DNA from: Aquila chrysaetos chrysaetos
Taxonomy: Eukaryota; Chordata; Aves; Accipitriformes; Accipitridae
NCBI RefSeq assembly: GCF_900496995.4
Contig: NC_044014.1
Span: 11,000,501 to 11,064,500, forward strand
Length of the DNA stretch: 64,000 nt
Direction of reading: 5' to 3'
The notes under the pieces are model-generated. The model did not search any database, had not been told where the DNA came from, and was given only the letters and a program-made list of their open reading frames with translations. Position numbers and translations under genes: made by a program. Below are positions 36,275-46,860 of this stretch, in pieces. Numbering within the stretch: position 1 is the first letter of the stretch; the number at the start of each line of letters is the position of its first letter.

Positions 36275-38561
36275 GTATGAAACTGTCAGCAAGGCCGTAA
36301 CTCCTTACAATAATATATTGCCGTGTCGTGTTCAAATTTGTAGGTGCGGTATCGAGCAGTAGAAGATTACAGTGGTGTCTGCTGCCCTGTGACTAAAGGT
36401 GTTAAAACATTCTTCACAACACCATGCACTGAAGAACCTAGAATTGCACTGAGTAAAGGGGATCTGATTTTAGCCACAAGAGGCTTAAAGTTAGTGGCTC
36501 CACACCTTTATGTTTGGTTAAAAGAAATATTGAGATGAGTTTTGGCATCTAATTACCTATTATGCTTTTTTCCCCAGACACTGGATGTACGGTGAGAAGA
36601 TTCTCGACTCAGCTGCTGATGGTATGAAGCAGTTATTTTTCACTTTTTCTGTTGAAAATTAAAAATCAATTTTATAGCTGTCTAGAAATGTGGACAATAT
36701 TACATGTTCAGTTCTCAAAATGTATAATGACTGACCTTATTGGCATTAGCTTCTCTCCCCTCTAAAACCACATCCACAGTTTTTACTCTTTACCTCTGGT
36801 AGACTTGCCAGTTTTGATAAACATTAAATGAATCCATCAGACTGAAAGATCACTCATCTAGTAGTTTATCAAAGATTGAGTGGGAAGGGGGACACTTCTT
36901 CATATTCTAAGGAAAAGGTAGACTTTTAGACTCTACAGAGGTTAATGATGATTTCTTTTTTTGATATTTGAATAGCGGTCTGTCTTAAACACATTCAGAT
37001 TTCCTACCTAAACACCCTATGTACGTGTAAGACCTGGGATTACTCTTTGTACATCTTAAAAAAACAAGGAGACGTTACGTCTTTGGCTTGGGATCAAATC
37101 CAAGGACTTTGACATGCATTTATGAAACTAACGACTATGGCTATCAAAGATGTTAAAGACTCCTGCTGGTCTGCAGAGAGACATCACAGCCACCTGCATT
37201 GAAATTTTTACACTTTTTTTTTAGTTTAGCCCTCCTGCTTAGGACTGAGCTAAAATTTTACCTGCCAGAGGGTACGTTAGATTCTGTTGTCTCTTCCAAA
37301 CAATTGTTAATTCATTGCATGTACATTCTGTGTTGGCAAAAGAGAGGCAGCCGACAGTCACTACATTGAAGGTGTCCATGCTTTTCATGGGAGGTCTGAA
37401 ACCTTCATGGGCTTAAAAGTACTTTGGCAGCTTACTCCAATGAACTCCTTCAAACATCAAACCCAAATGAGTCATTGAAATGAACATGGTAATACTTTGT
37501 ATTGCATTGCTTCTTATGAAGATTAGCAGGAGAGATCTGTGCTATATTGAATGTGGCTTTTTTTAAATCGGGTGAAATGTGGTCTGGGTGGGGAACTTGG
37601 TGTATACTGAGAGGCTGGATTAGAATTCAAACTATTATTGGCATTTTGGAGAACTAGGCTTCAAAAATGTGATGAGATTTGTTAGGAATGTATAGCAAAA
37701 TGCTGTAAATAGGCAGGAATAACAAGCTGTACTATAACAAGATGGAAAAATTAATGGTTAAGTAGCAGTTCTTCTGAGGAAAACAGAGTCAATCATAATC
37801 TTAAGATGAGTCAACACTTCCAAAAAAGATAAAAGCATATAGCTTCCCAGATGCATGAAGTAATCCTTCCATCCTGCTCAACATTGGCGGAGACTCAGCT
37901 GAAATACTGCCACAAGTAACAGGAGTTACTGCATCTCAAGAAAGAGGAAGATCAGGTGTAAAGGGTTGAGAGGAAAACAATGAAAATAATCAGAGTACTA
38001 GAAAATGTGACTTACAAGGGAAAGCTGAAAGAATTGGGATGGCATGCCTGGAGAGGAATAGGAGATGGGAGAAAGCCTGGATATGTGCAAATAGTCATCA
38101 GCTGCGTGCAAGTCAGTTGTAGAGAAGGTTGTCAGCTGCTGCTTGTGTCCCTGGTGTGTAGAAAGAGGAGTTGTGAACTTGAATTCTAGACAGAAAGATT
38201 CAGATAGGTATTAGGAAAGATTTTCTCAGAGTAAGGAAGGTAGAGCACTGGAAAACTCTGGAGATCTCTGAAAACATTTTAGGCAGCGGGAGAGAATCCA
38301 TGCAGCCCCAGGCAATGATGTTAGGAATGACTTGGATCTCCTACCTTGGAGAAGAAAATAACCTAGGTAACCTCTTGATGTCTCTTCCAGTCCTGTGTTT
38401 TTCCTCTATAGTGGTTCATGTTTTGTTCCAAGTTAATGCAACTTTTCATGTCTTAAGGTGGAATAAGAGAACGAGGCTGGTTCCCTAGGAAATGTGTGGA
38501 AAAATGCCAATATGACTCTGAAACGGATCAACCAGTGGATGGAGAGAAGAAAAACAGATAG
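28137..38561 (+). CDS. ZDHHC6: ZDHHC6, palmitoyltransferase (DHHC family), complete
   Basis: ER-resident protein S-acyltransferase; known substrates of the family member include calnexin. CDS is join(28137..28385,29741..29832,32060..32219,33271..33432,34049..34102,35383..35550,35876..35917,36344..36489,36578..36621,38458..38561), 406 residues (human about 413). Visible: two membrane segments near 19-39 and 49-72; the cysteine-rich domain 95-141 with catalytic DHHC at 120-123 (Cys123); two more membrane segments near 136-160 and 191-220; TSIE at 230-233 in place of the family TTxE; a C-terminal SH3-like region from about 310 with Cys322, Cys323 and Cys337 matching the three cysteines reported to be palmitoylated by ZDHHC16; and a terminal KKNR, a KKXX-type ER-retrieval signal. 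The first residues (MGGPGGLRRARR) are shorter and more GC-coded than the mammalian N-terminus. All splice junctions keep frame. Confidence 0.97.
28386..29740 (+). other. ZDHHC6: ZDHHC6 intron 1
   Basis: The first 350 bases are still CpG-island sequence, with a short G run near 28421; the remainder is AT-rich. Open frames continuing from exon 1 or starting here have no family match. Confidence 0.8.
29741..29832 (+). CDS. ZDHHC6: ZDHHC6 coding exon 2
   Basis: Encodes EKSQDCMYLQYCKVC and HHCRKCN, the first half of the zinc-binding cysteine-rich domain. Acceptor TCTAAAG, donor AACAG|GTACTG, ending two bases into Arg114. Confidence 0.96.
32060..32219 (+). CDS. ZDHHC6: ZDHHC6 coding exon 3 (DHHC active site)
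   Basis: Completes Arg114, then CVMKMDHHCPWINNCCGYQ with the catalytic Cys123, followed by the third membrane segment. Acceptor TTCACAG, donor ACAGA|GTAAGA. The correct frame is +1 relative to the overlapping open frame that begins at 32024. Confidence 0.97.
33271..33432 (+). CDS. ZDHHC6: ZDHHC6 coding exon 4
   Basis: 54 codons: ISFGWSSVKIDMSAAKRDP followed by the fourth membrane segment ending in FIIQ. Acceptor CTTTTGCAG, donor CCAG|GTAAGT. Confidence 0.96.
34049..34102 (+). CDS. ZDHHC6: ZDHHC6 coding exon 5
   Basis: 18 codons, MKVILTNKTSIESWIEEK, carrying the TTxE-equivalent motif TSIE. Acceptor TATTTTAG, donor AAAAG|GTAAGC. Confidence 0.95.
35383..35550 (+). CDS. ZDHHC6: ZDHHC6 coding exon 6
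   Basis: 56 codons beginning AKDRIQYYQTGETF and including FTWSGIPEGDGLDWPVRDG, the conserved post-membrane cytosolic region. Acceptor CTTTCCAG, donor GACG|GTAATT. Confidence 0.96.
35876..35917 (+). CDS. ZDHHC6: ZDHHC6 coding exon 7
   Basis: 14 codons, IEQLKQKADKRVRS, between acceptor ATTTATAG and donor AAGC|GTAAGT. Its length is a multiple of three. Confidence 0.94.
36236..36273. repeat. Poly-T run of 38 bases
   Basis: Uninterrupted T homopolymer in ZDHHC6 intron 7, 70 bases upstream of exon 8. It may act as an extended polypyrimidine tract and is likely to vary in length. Confidence 0.95.
36344..36489 (+). CDS. ZDHHC6: ZDHHC6 coding exon 8
   Basis: Encodes VRYRAVEDYSGVCCP through ILATRGLK (SH3-like region; Cys322, Cys323, Cys337). 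Acceptor TTTGTAG lies 70 bases after a 38-base T run. The donor AA|GTTAGT has a non-consensus T at +3. The exon is 146 bases, so skipping it would shift the frame. Confidence 0.95.
36578..36621 (+). CDS. ZDHHC6: ZDHHC6 coding exon 9
   Basis: HWMYGEKILDSAAD, after an intron of only 88 bases. Acceptor TTTTTCCCCAG, donor GATG|GTATGA. Confidence 0.95.
37730..38405 (+). mobile_element. Ancient CR1-clade LINE remnant in ZDHHC6 intron 9
   Basis: Highly degraded but ordered matches to a CR1-like 3' half: a stretch like the post-FADD region near 37760-37830, ATCAGAGTACTAGAAAATG with ACAAGGGAAAGCTG near 37990-38030, a TAGGTATTAGGAAAGATTTT block near 38200, and CTCTTGATGTCTCTTCCAG near 38375. No open frame survives. 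It ends about 50 bases before the last coding exon. Borders approximate. Confidence 0.6.
38458..38561 (+). CDS. ZDHHC6: ZDHHC6 last coding exon
   Basis: GIRERGWFPRKCVEKC through EKKNR and a TAG stop at 38559-38561. The acceptor TCTTAAG directly follows an old CR1 remnant in intron 9. The terminal KKNR is the ER-retrieval signal. Confidence 0.96.
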
Positions 38562-38738
38562 CCTTCTCATTTTTTTTAATAAGAAATTGAATTTTTACTT
38601 CAGACCACAATCCTTTACTTGAAATTTTCTGTGTATTACTTTAGACTTATGCAATGAATATGTTAGGACAAGGGTTTTTTTTCCTCGCGGCTGAAAGGGT
38701 TGGATATGCCTGTGCCATGGTTTGCATACTTTTTAAAC

Positions 38739-38744
38739 AATAAA
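38739..38744 (+). terminator. Candidate ZDHHC6 poly(A) signal 1
   Basis: AATAAA 178 bases after the ZDHHC6 stop; the most proximal canonical signal in the 3' UTR. Confidence 0.5.
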
Positions 38745-38939
38745 TAATTGAAGAAGCCATTCAATGGATTGCCTTCAAGATGCATCTTTCTCATCCCAAG
38801 TCAGGTTTTTTTCTTTTTGCTGTTTAAATTGCATTCTGAGGGTTCATATTTTAGTTTTTTTCCTCAACCGCATCTGATTGTGATGCGTGATGCTTATCTT
38901 TTGTATTTTACTTTCTCTGAAGCTGCCCCTGAAAACTAA

Positions 38940-38945
38940 AATAAA
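38940..38945 (+). terminator. Candidate ZDHHC6 poly(A) signal 2
   Basis: AATAAA followed at about 25-45 bases by a U/GU-rich stretch (TTTGTTACCTGTGACTTTT), the better-supported of the signals in this 3' UTR. A third AATAAA is at 39013-39018. Confidence 0.5.
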
Positions 38946-41067
38946 CATCTGATTCAAATTCAAGATAAAATTTGTTACCTGTGACTTTTAATGATGTGAA
39001 TTGTCCACCTCAAATAAATGATACATTCATATTCACTTGTGGATTTAATTGTTCTTAGATGTACAAGAGCTAGTTTGTAGGCATGGGAATGTGAACTGAC
39101 GGGAGAGTAAAGATTTCACTGTTACAAGTTGTTTTTCAAGGTTAGATGGACTTCAGCTCTTGCTACAAGAATATTCTATGCTTTTAATGGCAAAAAAGTA
39201 TAGCCAGCTGTATCTGCTCCCTCTGAAATCTGAGCATGTACCAAAAAACTGGAGTTCTTGATCCATCTTAGAGTGAAAGAAAGCAGTAGTGCCAAGAATG
39301 AAAATCTTCGTGAGCCTAGTTGCTACTGTGATTAACACCTTTCCTAAAGCATTTTTATTTAGCACCTGGTATGGATTATTGGAAGGAAGACCTTAAAATG
39401 GAGTAACCTGTACCAGGTGAAGGCTTCCTAAATGTATCCTAAATGTAGCAGGTGGTTTTGTTCTCTCATAGTTAGTCTAGTTGCATGTCAAATGTTGAGA
39501 GTTTTTGCAAATTACTGTTTTAAACTAACACCTGGTTTACCTTCTCCTGCATGAGTTGTCTCAGGTAGATGAGTGTTTCTTAAACAATATTAAGTGTATA
39601 TAGAAATAACTACATACAGACAAACTAGCATTACTCCTGTATGCTCCTGCTCGGACTCTATCTCCAGGTTTTTGTTACCTCCAGCCTGCTGTGCGTTAGT
39701 GCTGATGGTGAGCCATAATCCTAAATCCTAGGCTGTTCTGAGCTGTGGCAATGGTGAGTTAGTGTTCAGTTTCAGTAGCTGGCAAGTAGGTGCTTTGCCC
39801 CTCTTGAAATCAAAGCACTTATTTTCTAGAAGCAGGCTTCATTAGAGGTATGGGAGGGTATCATATTCCTAATTTCCCTGCTAGTAAGAGCTGAAAGGCC
39901 ATAACTCAGCAGGATGTAGCTGTTTTGGAATACGAGCAGAAATTAATATGAAAACCTCCAAACTGCATGGAATACTCTTAGTCTCAACTGCAGTAGTTTC
40001 TGTTCAGTGTCTGGAGTCTAGAACCAAACAAAGATTACAAAAATAAGCTTGTCTTCCAGCTGAGGAAGCTGGCAGCTAAGGACCTGTTGTTCTTGACTTT
40101 GAAATGATTAAGTAGCTGCCATCTATATTAGTAGGCAGCAATTAGCAGTGTAATAGGAACAGATTAACAGCACTAATGACCACAGTTGATTGTTAGCTAT
40201 TAGGAGGGGAATTTATTTAAGCTGTGGTCTGTTTATAGGGGACTGGATATCTTCTAGTGGTTGAAGAGCATCTTCAACTCTATTTCAACCTTTCAATCCA
40301 AGCAGAATTTTGCACACCAATATCAATGCATGCTGAACTACAGCATGCCCAGGAGCTCTGCTTCAGAAGCACGCCTACAATCTGAAATGGACTCTGTGTT
40401 TGGTGGGGTTTTTTTTTAATCCTTTCATCTTTTTTCCTTGTAGCTGTAACTTTGGTCCCGTCTCTTCCCTTTTGTAGCACAGGTAACTGGTGTTTCTATT
40501 TACCGTTACAACACCTACACTCAGTAGTGCTTGCCTACAAACAACCAGCCAAAACAACGTGCATACCTCCTAAAGGCGTTTAGAGATTCTGCAGCAAAGA
40601 AAATACAAGCTGTCTTTCCATTGCTGAAAACAACTGTATCAGAGAATGAAGTTTAAAGACAAACCACCTGTAAGGAACTCTGATTCTTAATACTAGTAGA
40701 TTTTCTTTTCCTTTCTTTCTACCATCCCATTCTACCTTTTTTTTTCTTCTTCATTCCCCACTCCCTGCTCTTTGCTTGAGGAAGACCTTTGTTTATTAAG
40801 GAAAGAAGCAGGTATAGATTTGACATAGCTGTTCTGCAGCAACTCATCAGGGAATTAGTTGATTTTCTTTTAGGTTCAAATCCCTAGAAAAGCTAAATCT
40901 GGGGGAACCAAAAAGCAAGTGTCTTTTTCACACAGCCATTAGCTCTATTAAACTATCTCTTGCTTTTCCCTGAGGGAAGAATTGCTCTTTTTATTTAAAA
41001 TTTTGGGCTTTGCATCCTTTCTATCATCTAACAGCAAGTCTAGACTTGCGATGCCACGCTAGCCTAG

Positions 41068-41870
41068 TGTCATGACCCGATCAGCAAGCTACCCTGGGTA
41101 GTGTGGGAGGTTGTGTAAAGCTCAAAATCCCCTCAGAGTGAATTAAGGCGAAGTGACGCCAAATGACCAATCAAATTGTTTATTGAGCAAAAACAGTAGC
41201 AAAGCATATACGTATGTGTGAAAACTCTAGATATTGCTGTCTGCCAGGTGAGTCAGGGAACCAAAGGGAAAGGGGAGGGGAGAAGTTTATCTGACTGTAT
41301 AAGATGATTCGACATCAAACTTTAACTCTATGGATGAACTATTCAAATGACTACAACATCAAACTATATATGTGAAGTGAGGTAGATGTGGCGAAGAAAA
41401 GGAAGAGCAAGATAAAGTGCTGCAAAGAGAAGGAAGAGTGAGATAGATAGAAAGGAGAAGAAGAGAGAGATCACCACCCTAGGATCCAGCGATATCTCGC
41501 AGGTCCGGTTTCAGATTTATTCCGTAGTGGGCACGTGCGCTGCCCAGAGTCCCTTTTCATCTCATATAGTCTCTGGTTATCAGTGTCCCTCCCAAAGGAG
41601 GAGTATCATTGAGCATGCACAGTTGTTCATCTAGAAAGTTCTCAAAGAGTTCCAGGAATGGGTCTGCGATACTTGGGTTGTTGTCTTGTTTAGGGTCCGA
41701 GTGTAGTCTGATACCGGCGCAGGTGCAAACCTTTTGTGGTTGTAGGGAGACTAATGCAGGAAGAGGCACTGTCCCGCCTCCGCGGAACCCATCTCTCTCT
41801 GCAGTCAACTCCTTTTCGAGACAATTCGTTTGAAACATACTGACAGAGTTCCCAGAATCAGTCCATGACA
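41068..41870 (-). mobile_element. Solo LTR of an endogenous retrovirus, 803 bases
   Basis: Bounded by TGTCATG at the left and CATGACA at the right (7-base terminal inverted repeat, TG...CA ends) and flanked by a perfect 5-base duplication, CCTAG, at 41063-41067 and 41871-41875. On the minus strand an AATAAA (plus positions 41179-41184) lies 111 bases before the LTR end, and a TATA-like ATATATAG is near 41361-41368, so the element probably points left. No gag, pol or env sequence is attached. Family not recognised; a 5-base duplication fits ERVL or some ERV1 groups. Confidence 0.8.
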
Positions 41871-42907
41871 CCTAGCGCAGGGTCTAGTAGGATGGAAAGT
41901 AAGGGTAACTGCATACTGAAGAGGAACCCTGCCCTGCTATTTAAAGGAAAACAGTGAAATAGGCTAATAAGAAATAGCCACCTACGTTAGTTCAGGCAGT
42001 TTTGGCACCAAACCAGAAACGGAATCTGTCATAAAACCAAACAATACTGGCCACAGTAAATGGACATCTCAGGCAGCCTGTTCAGCCACCAAAGCAATGA
42101 AAGTTTTGCTTTCTACTCATCTGCCCTTGCTTTGGACTCCAATCCGAAGAGACTCTCGTTTGCAGAATGAAGCTACTGACTGTGCCAGGTGGCTCAGTTC
42201 TTAATGAGGAAGGGGCTAGATTACCACACACAACAGGCTGCAAATGACTGTTCTTGGTATTCTCATGCCTGGTAACTTTGAGGTGATTACCAACAGTAAA
42301 AGAAATTGATGAAAGAGTTCTCTCCTCAGTAGTATTAACCAGGAGGCTTCTGATTTTAATCCAGATCTCTTAAGAGTTGAGTAAATACAAGGTCGTCCTA
42401 GAGTTTAAGCATCTCCCATATAGTTAGTTTTTTCAAATGCAAAGTAGTGATCAGGAGGAGAAAAGAGAACTTCCCATGCTAGGAAGCCAGTAATTTGCAC
42501 GTTATTTAGTTTGTACAACTGAGTTGCCTAGCTACGACATTAGAGAATGATTCTAGAGCTGTCTTGAGAGCATTGATTGAAAAGAACCTCATTAAAGCCA
42601 AATGATGAATTAAGAGTCAGTATTTCCCTCTGAACACTTCCTTTCTGGATCAGGAACAGAAGAGACTAACCAGTAATTATTGTTGCAGGCACAGGGGTTG
42701 TTTCATAGAGATGGAAAGAAAATACACTTAAGAAATTGTGTGTTGGTATACAATTCTTATATGATTTGGAGAGCCGAAATCAGGCAATCTAATCCCTGAT
42801 GCAGTACATATGATTGTTTCCAATTTGTTAAGTAAAAGGAAACTATATCATCAACATTCATATTAAATATCTACCTTATGTGAATCATATCTTTATTAGT
42901 CATGGTC

Positions 42908-44011
42908 CTTGTCTCTAAATTGGAGAGACATGGATTAGACAGACGGACCACTCAGTGGATAAGGAATTGGCTGGATGGTCACACTCAAAGAGTTGTTGTC
43001 AATGGCTCGATGTCTGAGTGGAGGCCTATGATGAGTGGTGTTCCTCATGGGTCTGTATTGGGACCAGCACGGTTTAACATCTTTGTCAGCAACATGGCCA
43101 GTGGGATTGAGTGCACCCTCGGCAAGTTTGCCGACGACACCGAGCTGTGTGGCGTGGTCGACACACTGGAGGGAAGGGATGCCATCCAGAGGGACCTTGA
43201 CAGGCTTGAGAGGTGGGCCCGTGCAAATGTCATGAAGTTCAACAAGGCCAAGTGCAAGGTCCTGCACATGGGTTGGGACAGTCCCAAGCACAAATACAGG
43301 CTGGGTGGAGAATGGGTTGAGGGTAGCCCTGAGGAGAAGGACTTGCAGGTATTAGTGGATGAAAAACTGAATATGAGCCAGCACTGTGCACTTGCAGCCC
43401 AAAAAGCCAATCACGTTCTGGGCTGCATCAAAAGAAGTGTGGCTAGCAGGTCAAGGGAGGTGATTCTCCCCCTCTACTCCACTCTCATGAGACCCCACCT
43501 GGAGTACTGGATTCAGCTCTGGGGCCCCCAGCGTAAGAAAGACATAGACCTGCTCGAAGAGGTCCAGAGGAGGGCCACAAAGGTGATCAGGGGCTGGAGC
43601 ACTTTCCTTATGAGGACAGGCTGAGAGAGTTGAGGTTGTTCAGTCTGGAGAAGAGAAGGCTCTGCGGAGACCTTACAGCAGCCTTCCAGTACCTAAAGGG
43701 GAGCTACAGGAAAGATGGGGAGGGACTCTTTATCGGGGAGCGTAGTGATAGGATGAGGGGTAATGGTTTTAAACTGAAGGAGGGCAGATTTAGATTAGAT
43801 GTAAGGAAGAAATTCTTTACTCTGAGGGTGGTGAGGCACTGGAACAGGTTGCCCAGAGAAATTGTGGGTGCCCCATCCCTGGAAGTGTTTAAGGCCAGGT
43901 TCGATGGGGCTTTGAACAACCTGGTCTAGTGGAAGGTGTCTCTGCCCATGGCAGGGGGGTTGGAACTAGGTGATCTTTAAGGTCCCTTACAACCCAAACC
44001 ATTCTATGATA
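42908..44011 (+). mobile_element. CR1 LINE, 5'-truncated 3' end with disrupted reverse transcriptase
   Basis: About 1.1 kb. The first frame (42902-43624) encodes the C-terminal half of the CR1 reverse transcriptase, including [10 protein letters not shown] and the catalytic-core FADDTE, then [11 protein letters not shown]. Near 43590-43600 the frame shifts by what looks like a one-base loss, and coding similarity resumes to FSLEKRRL through a stop at 43927-43929. The 3' end has the typical GATCTTTAAGGTCCCTT tail and an ATTCTATGAT terminus. CR1 elements leave no poly(A) tail, as here. It is dead but fairly young by its intact motifs. Confidence 0.93.
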
Positions 44012-45899
44012 CCTCATTATTCAGCATGTATACACATCTATAGTGCAGACCAAATGGATCAATTCATAATGGACAGCTACTAGATGAAAGCTTTTTAAAG
44101 GAAGTAGAGAAGAGTGGACATTATTTTTGTGCCAGTCTGTATCATGGGGAAAAAAAGTCGTGGAGAATTGAACTTCATTGTAACTATAGCCAATCCTTAC
44201 CTCAAATCTTTGTTCACTGAGTATAACAGTACTTCAAGCCTGCTGTAGCTTTCTCCAGTGCTCAAACAATAGCCTGAAATAATTTTTGCACCATTTCAAT
44301 GCAAGCATGCTTAAAGTACTCCTGTTTTCACTTCAGATCTATATCGTGGAAGCAGTTCATATGGCAGAAGCAGCACCCAAGAGACCAGTTTCAGACCAAT
44401 TTATACTTGAATTGCTATGTATGTTCTATTGTTCAGATAGTGCCATTACCCATTCAGTTCTATCTTTGTAACAGCTATTAGCAGGTGCCACAGACATGAA
44501 AAATCTAAAGCACTGTAGTTTGCCACTGTGAGAAGAGGCTTAATTGCCATTAAGAGCAAACCAAGTTCAGAGATTGAGGTGTTTTTCCTCTTCCAAAAGA
44601 GAAAGCATCTCTACTGTATTAGAGAGTGACATGTACAAAATTACTACTATCTGAGACGTGACACAGAAACGTAGGCATTCTCTACTCAGTTCACAAGTAG
44701 GAGATCTCTTTAAGCTGAATGAAGCACTGTGATTGGTCTGAACTCCGCTAGTTGAAGAGCCCTCCACAGAGTGCTGGGCTTCAACATCCAAGCAGATCTC
44801 TGTAGGGAAGTTTCACTTGTTGATACAATAAACAACATACCTTTGGGGCGCTGCAGCAGGTAGCATCACAGGATTCAGCCTCAAGTTTATACAGAACTTA
44901 GTTGCACTAGATTTACTGTCCCCAACTGAGTTGCTCATCAGAACCCAGTTTTAGTATACATTTCTTCTTCCCTCTGGTTCCCTTTTTTCTCCCCAGTCTC
45001 ACCTCGGGGGAAAGATCAAGCCATCAGTAACTTTTAAGTCACATTGTTTTAAGGAAGCATGGGAAAGATGAGCAGCATAGTTACATGCACTTTCAGAGTC
45101 TTAGAAGCCTTTATAGCCTCACATTATGACAAGCACAATAAGTGACACAACAGTTCCCTGAAAATGTGAAGTTCTTTGGGTCTACACTAGAAACAGAATT
45201 AGGTCAGTTGTTTTTACTAGTCAAACCTAAAGATGCCTTACAGCAAGGGGTGGGTCTTTCCTGACCAACAGATCTACTGGTTGGTTTTATTTTGGGATAT
45301 CTGACTAAGAGCATTAAATACAGAGAGGAACAGCCACTAGCTGTAAGAAACACACAGACAAGAATTGGCATGGGAAAGCTGCATGTACTCCTCCTCCCTG
45401 TTACATCCTTGTTAGCACTGCATTGCCTTTTGGATTGATACAGCCCACTACTACAGGGACAGGGAGGAACTATGAGCAGAGACAGCATACACTGATTGAA
45501 GACATGTTTCTGAAGTTGGAGACAGTACACATCTTGCCTAAATAGTTTTCTAAAGAAGCAGCTTTAGCCCTAGAAAATGATATCTGGTGCCTTATTTCAT
45601 GCAATAGGCTGAGCTGGAAGAATGAATTTATGCTGAAGACTTTGACACATACTGCCTTACTACATGAAAAGGAAAGTTGAGTAGAGGAGCAACATCTGGT
45701 CTGGCACTATCTTATTGCCTCATGGCTTAAGCTGTGGCTGAGCAGTGACAGCACAGGAAACAAGTTAGCTTTCTGCAGCAGTTGTGTTGTAGCTGCAGCT
45801 ATATATAACCAGGCAGCAGTAAACCTTGCAGCTGACAGTCTGGTTGCAGCAGAGAAACAAGTCACTCACACAGGCTTCGGTTTGATTGTGCAGTTACAA

Positions 45900-45905
45900 T
45901 TTATT
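45900..45905 (-). terminator. Candidate ACSL5 poly(A) signal
   Basis: First AATAAA (minus strand) after the ACSL5 stop, about 815 bases downstream of it. It is followed within about 30 bases by a GU-rich stretch (TGTGTGAGTG on the minus strand), as expected of a cleavage site. Confidence 0.6.
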
Positions 45906-46719
45906 GCATCCTATATCCTTAGGAATGACAGCTAAAGTTTTCCACTTATCTGGCTCAAAGTCGTAAGTGTAGAGGCTTTATAACTGCCATTGCATTTGAG
46001 AACATGTGCAAAAACTGATCCAGTGCCTCCCCTACTAGAGTATAAAGCATACATAATTTAGACACACATACCTTATGAAACAGTTGATGCCAGACTACTC
46101 ATTTTCATTAAAAACAACCTATACTGTGTGGTCTATGACTAGGAACAGGAAATTCACTTCTCTATTTGCTGAACAGATGTTAAGCTCCAATTCATATTAT
46201 GACAGCTTGAGGTGAGACAGGTTATAGCATCCTGAGTAGAAACTGAAGTGTTATTTTCCTGCACTTGGTTTTTTAACTATCTCCTCCCCTCCCCCCAAAA
46301 AGACCGTGTAAGTGCATGAAAGAGTGCAGTCTGATTGCAGATCAATCCACAAAAGGTCACAATAGAGTTCATAGTTGGAGCAGGAAAACAAGATTTACTT
46401 TTGACAGTGAGAAGTGCATACAGCTGCCTTGTAAAGGCTGAGGCTCTTGAGTGTTTTTGCACTTCAGTCAGAGTCCAAGGAAGATGAAAGTTCTGGCTTT
46501 GCCTAGACAGCTGATGCTTAGTCCTGCAAGATGTGAACACTGCCAGTTGTCAGTTATACTACAGCCATCTTCACGTGAAAGTCATTTTTTCCCAGGATAC
46601 CAGAAACAATATATTTAAGTTCTCCTTGCTCCCCTCCACTCATGCCTGTGTTCTTCATAGGTCATGTAGTGTCACAGATTTGTTTGGATATGCCCTGCAG
46701 TTTAAATTAAACTGGTCGC

Positions 46720-46860
46720 TTATTCCTGCACACTTGAATAGAGGGCCTCAATCTGCTTCTGGAAGAGTTTAACAAGCTCTGCTCGCTTTGCCTTCAGCGT
46801 TGGTGTCAAGAGTCCATTTTCTACAGAGAACATCTCTGTGTGAATGTACAGGTCTTTAAC
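46720..46860 (-). CDS. ACSL5: ACSL5 last coding exon
   Basis: Residues 638-683: [20 protein letters not shown], then [14 protein letters not shown], with a TAA stop ending at 46720. Contains the C-terminal LTPTLK motif of the adenylate-forming fold. Acceptor TTTTAATAG. Confidence 0.97.
   Translation of the reverse strand, partial: VKDLYIHTEMFSVENGLLTPTLKAKRAELVKLFQKQIEALYSSVQE

Larger units (their letters stand above)
29833..36343 (+). other. ZDHHC6: ZDHHC6 introns 2 to 7 (between the listed exons)
   Basis: Introns of 2227, 1051, 616, 1280, 325 and 426 bases. Apart from the T homopolymer in intron 7 I see AT-rich sequence only, with no recognisable repeat or gene. Confidence 0.7.
38562..46719. 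other. 3' UTRs and convergent ZDHHC6-ACSL5 intergenic region
   Basis: The two genes end tail to tail with 8158 bases between stop codons. The left end is the ZDHHC6 3' UTR (to about 39 kb) and the right end the ACSL5 3' UTR (to about 45.9 kb). Between them are a solo LTR (41068-41870) and a CR1 LINE fragment (about 42908-44011). The remainder is unannotatable AT-rich sequence; its short open frames look random. Confidence 0.8.

Noticed and set aside
45204-45530. 108-residue minus-strand frame in the intergenic region
   Set aside because: No known family, no splice context and no compositional change from the surroundings.
45750-45850. TATATATAA near 45802 as a promoter
   Set aside because: It sits just beyond the 3' end of ACSL5 with no downstream gene on the plus strand.
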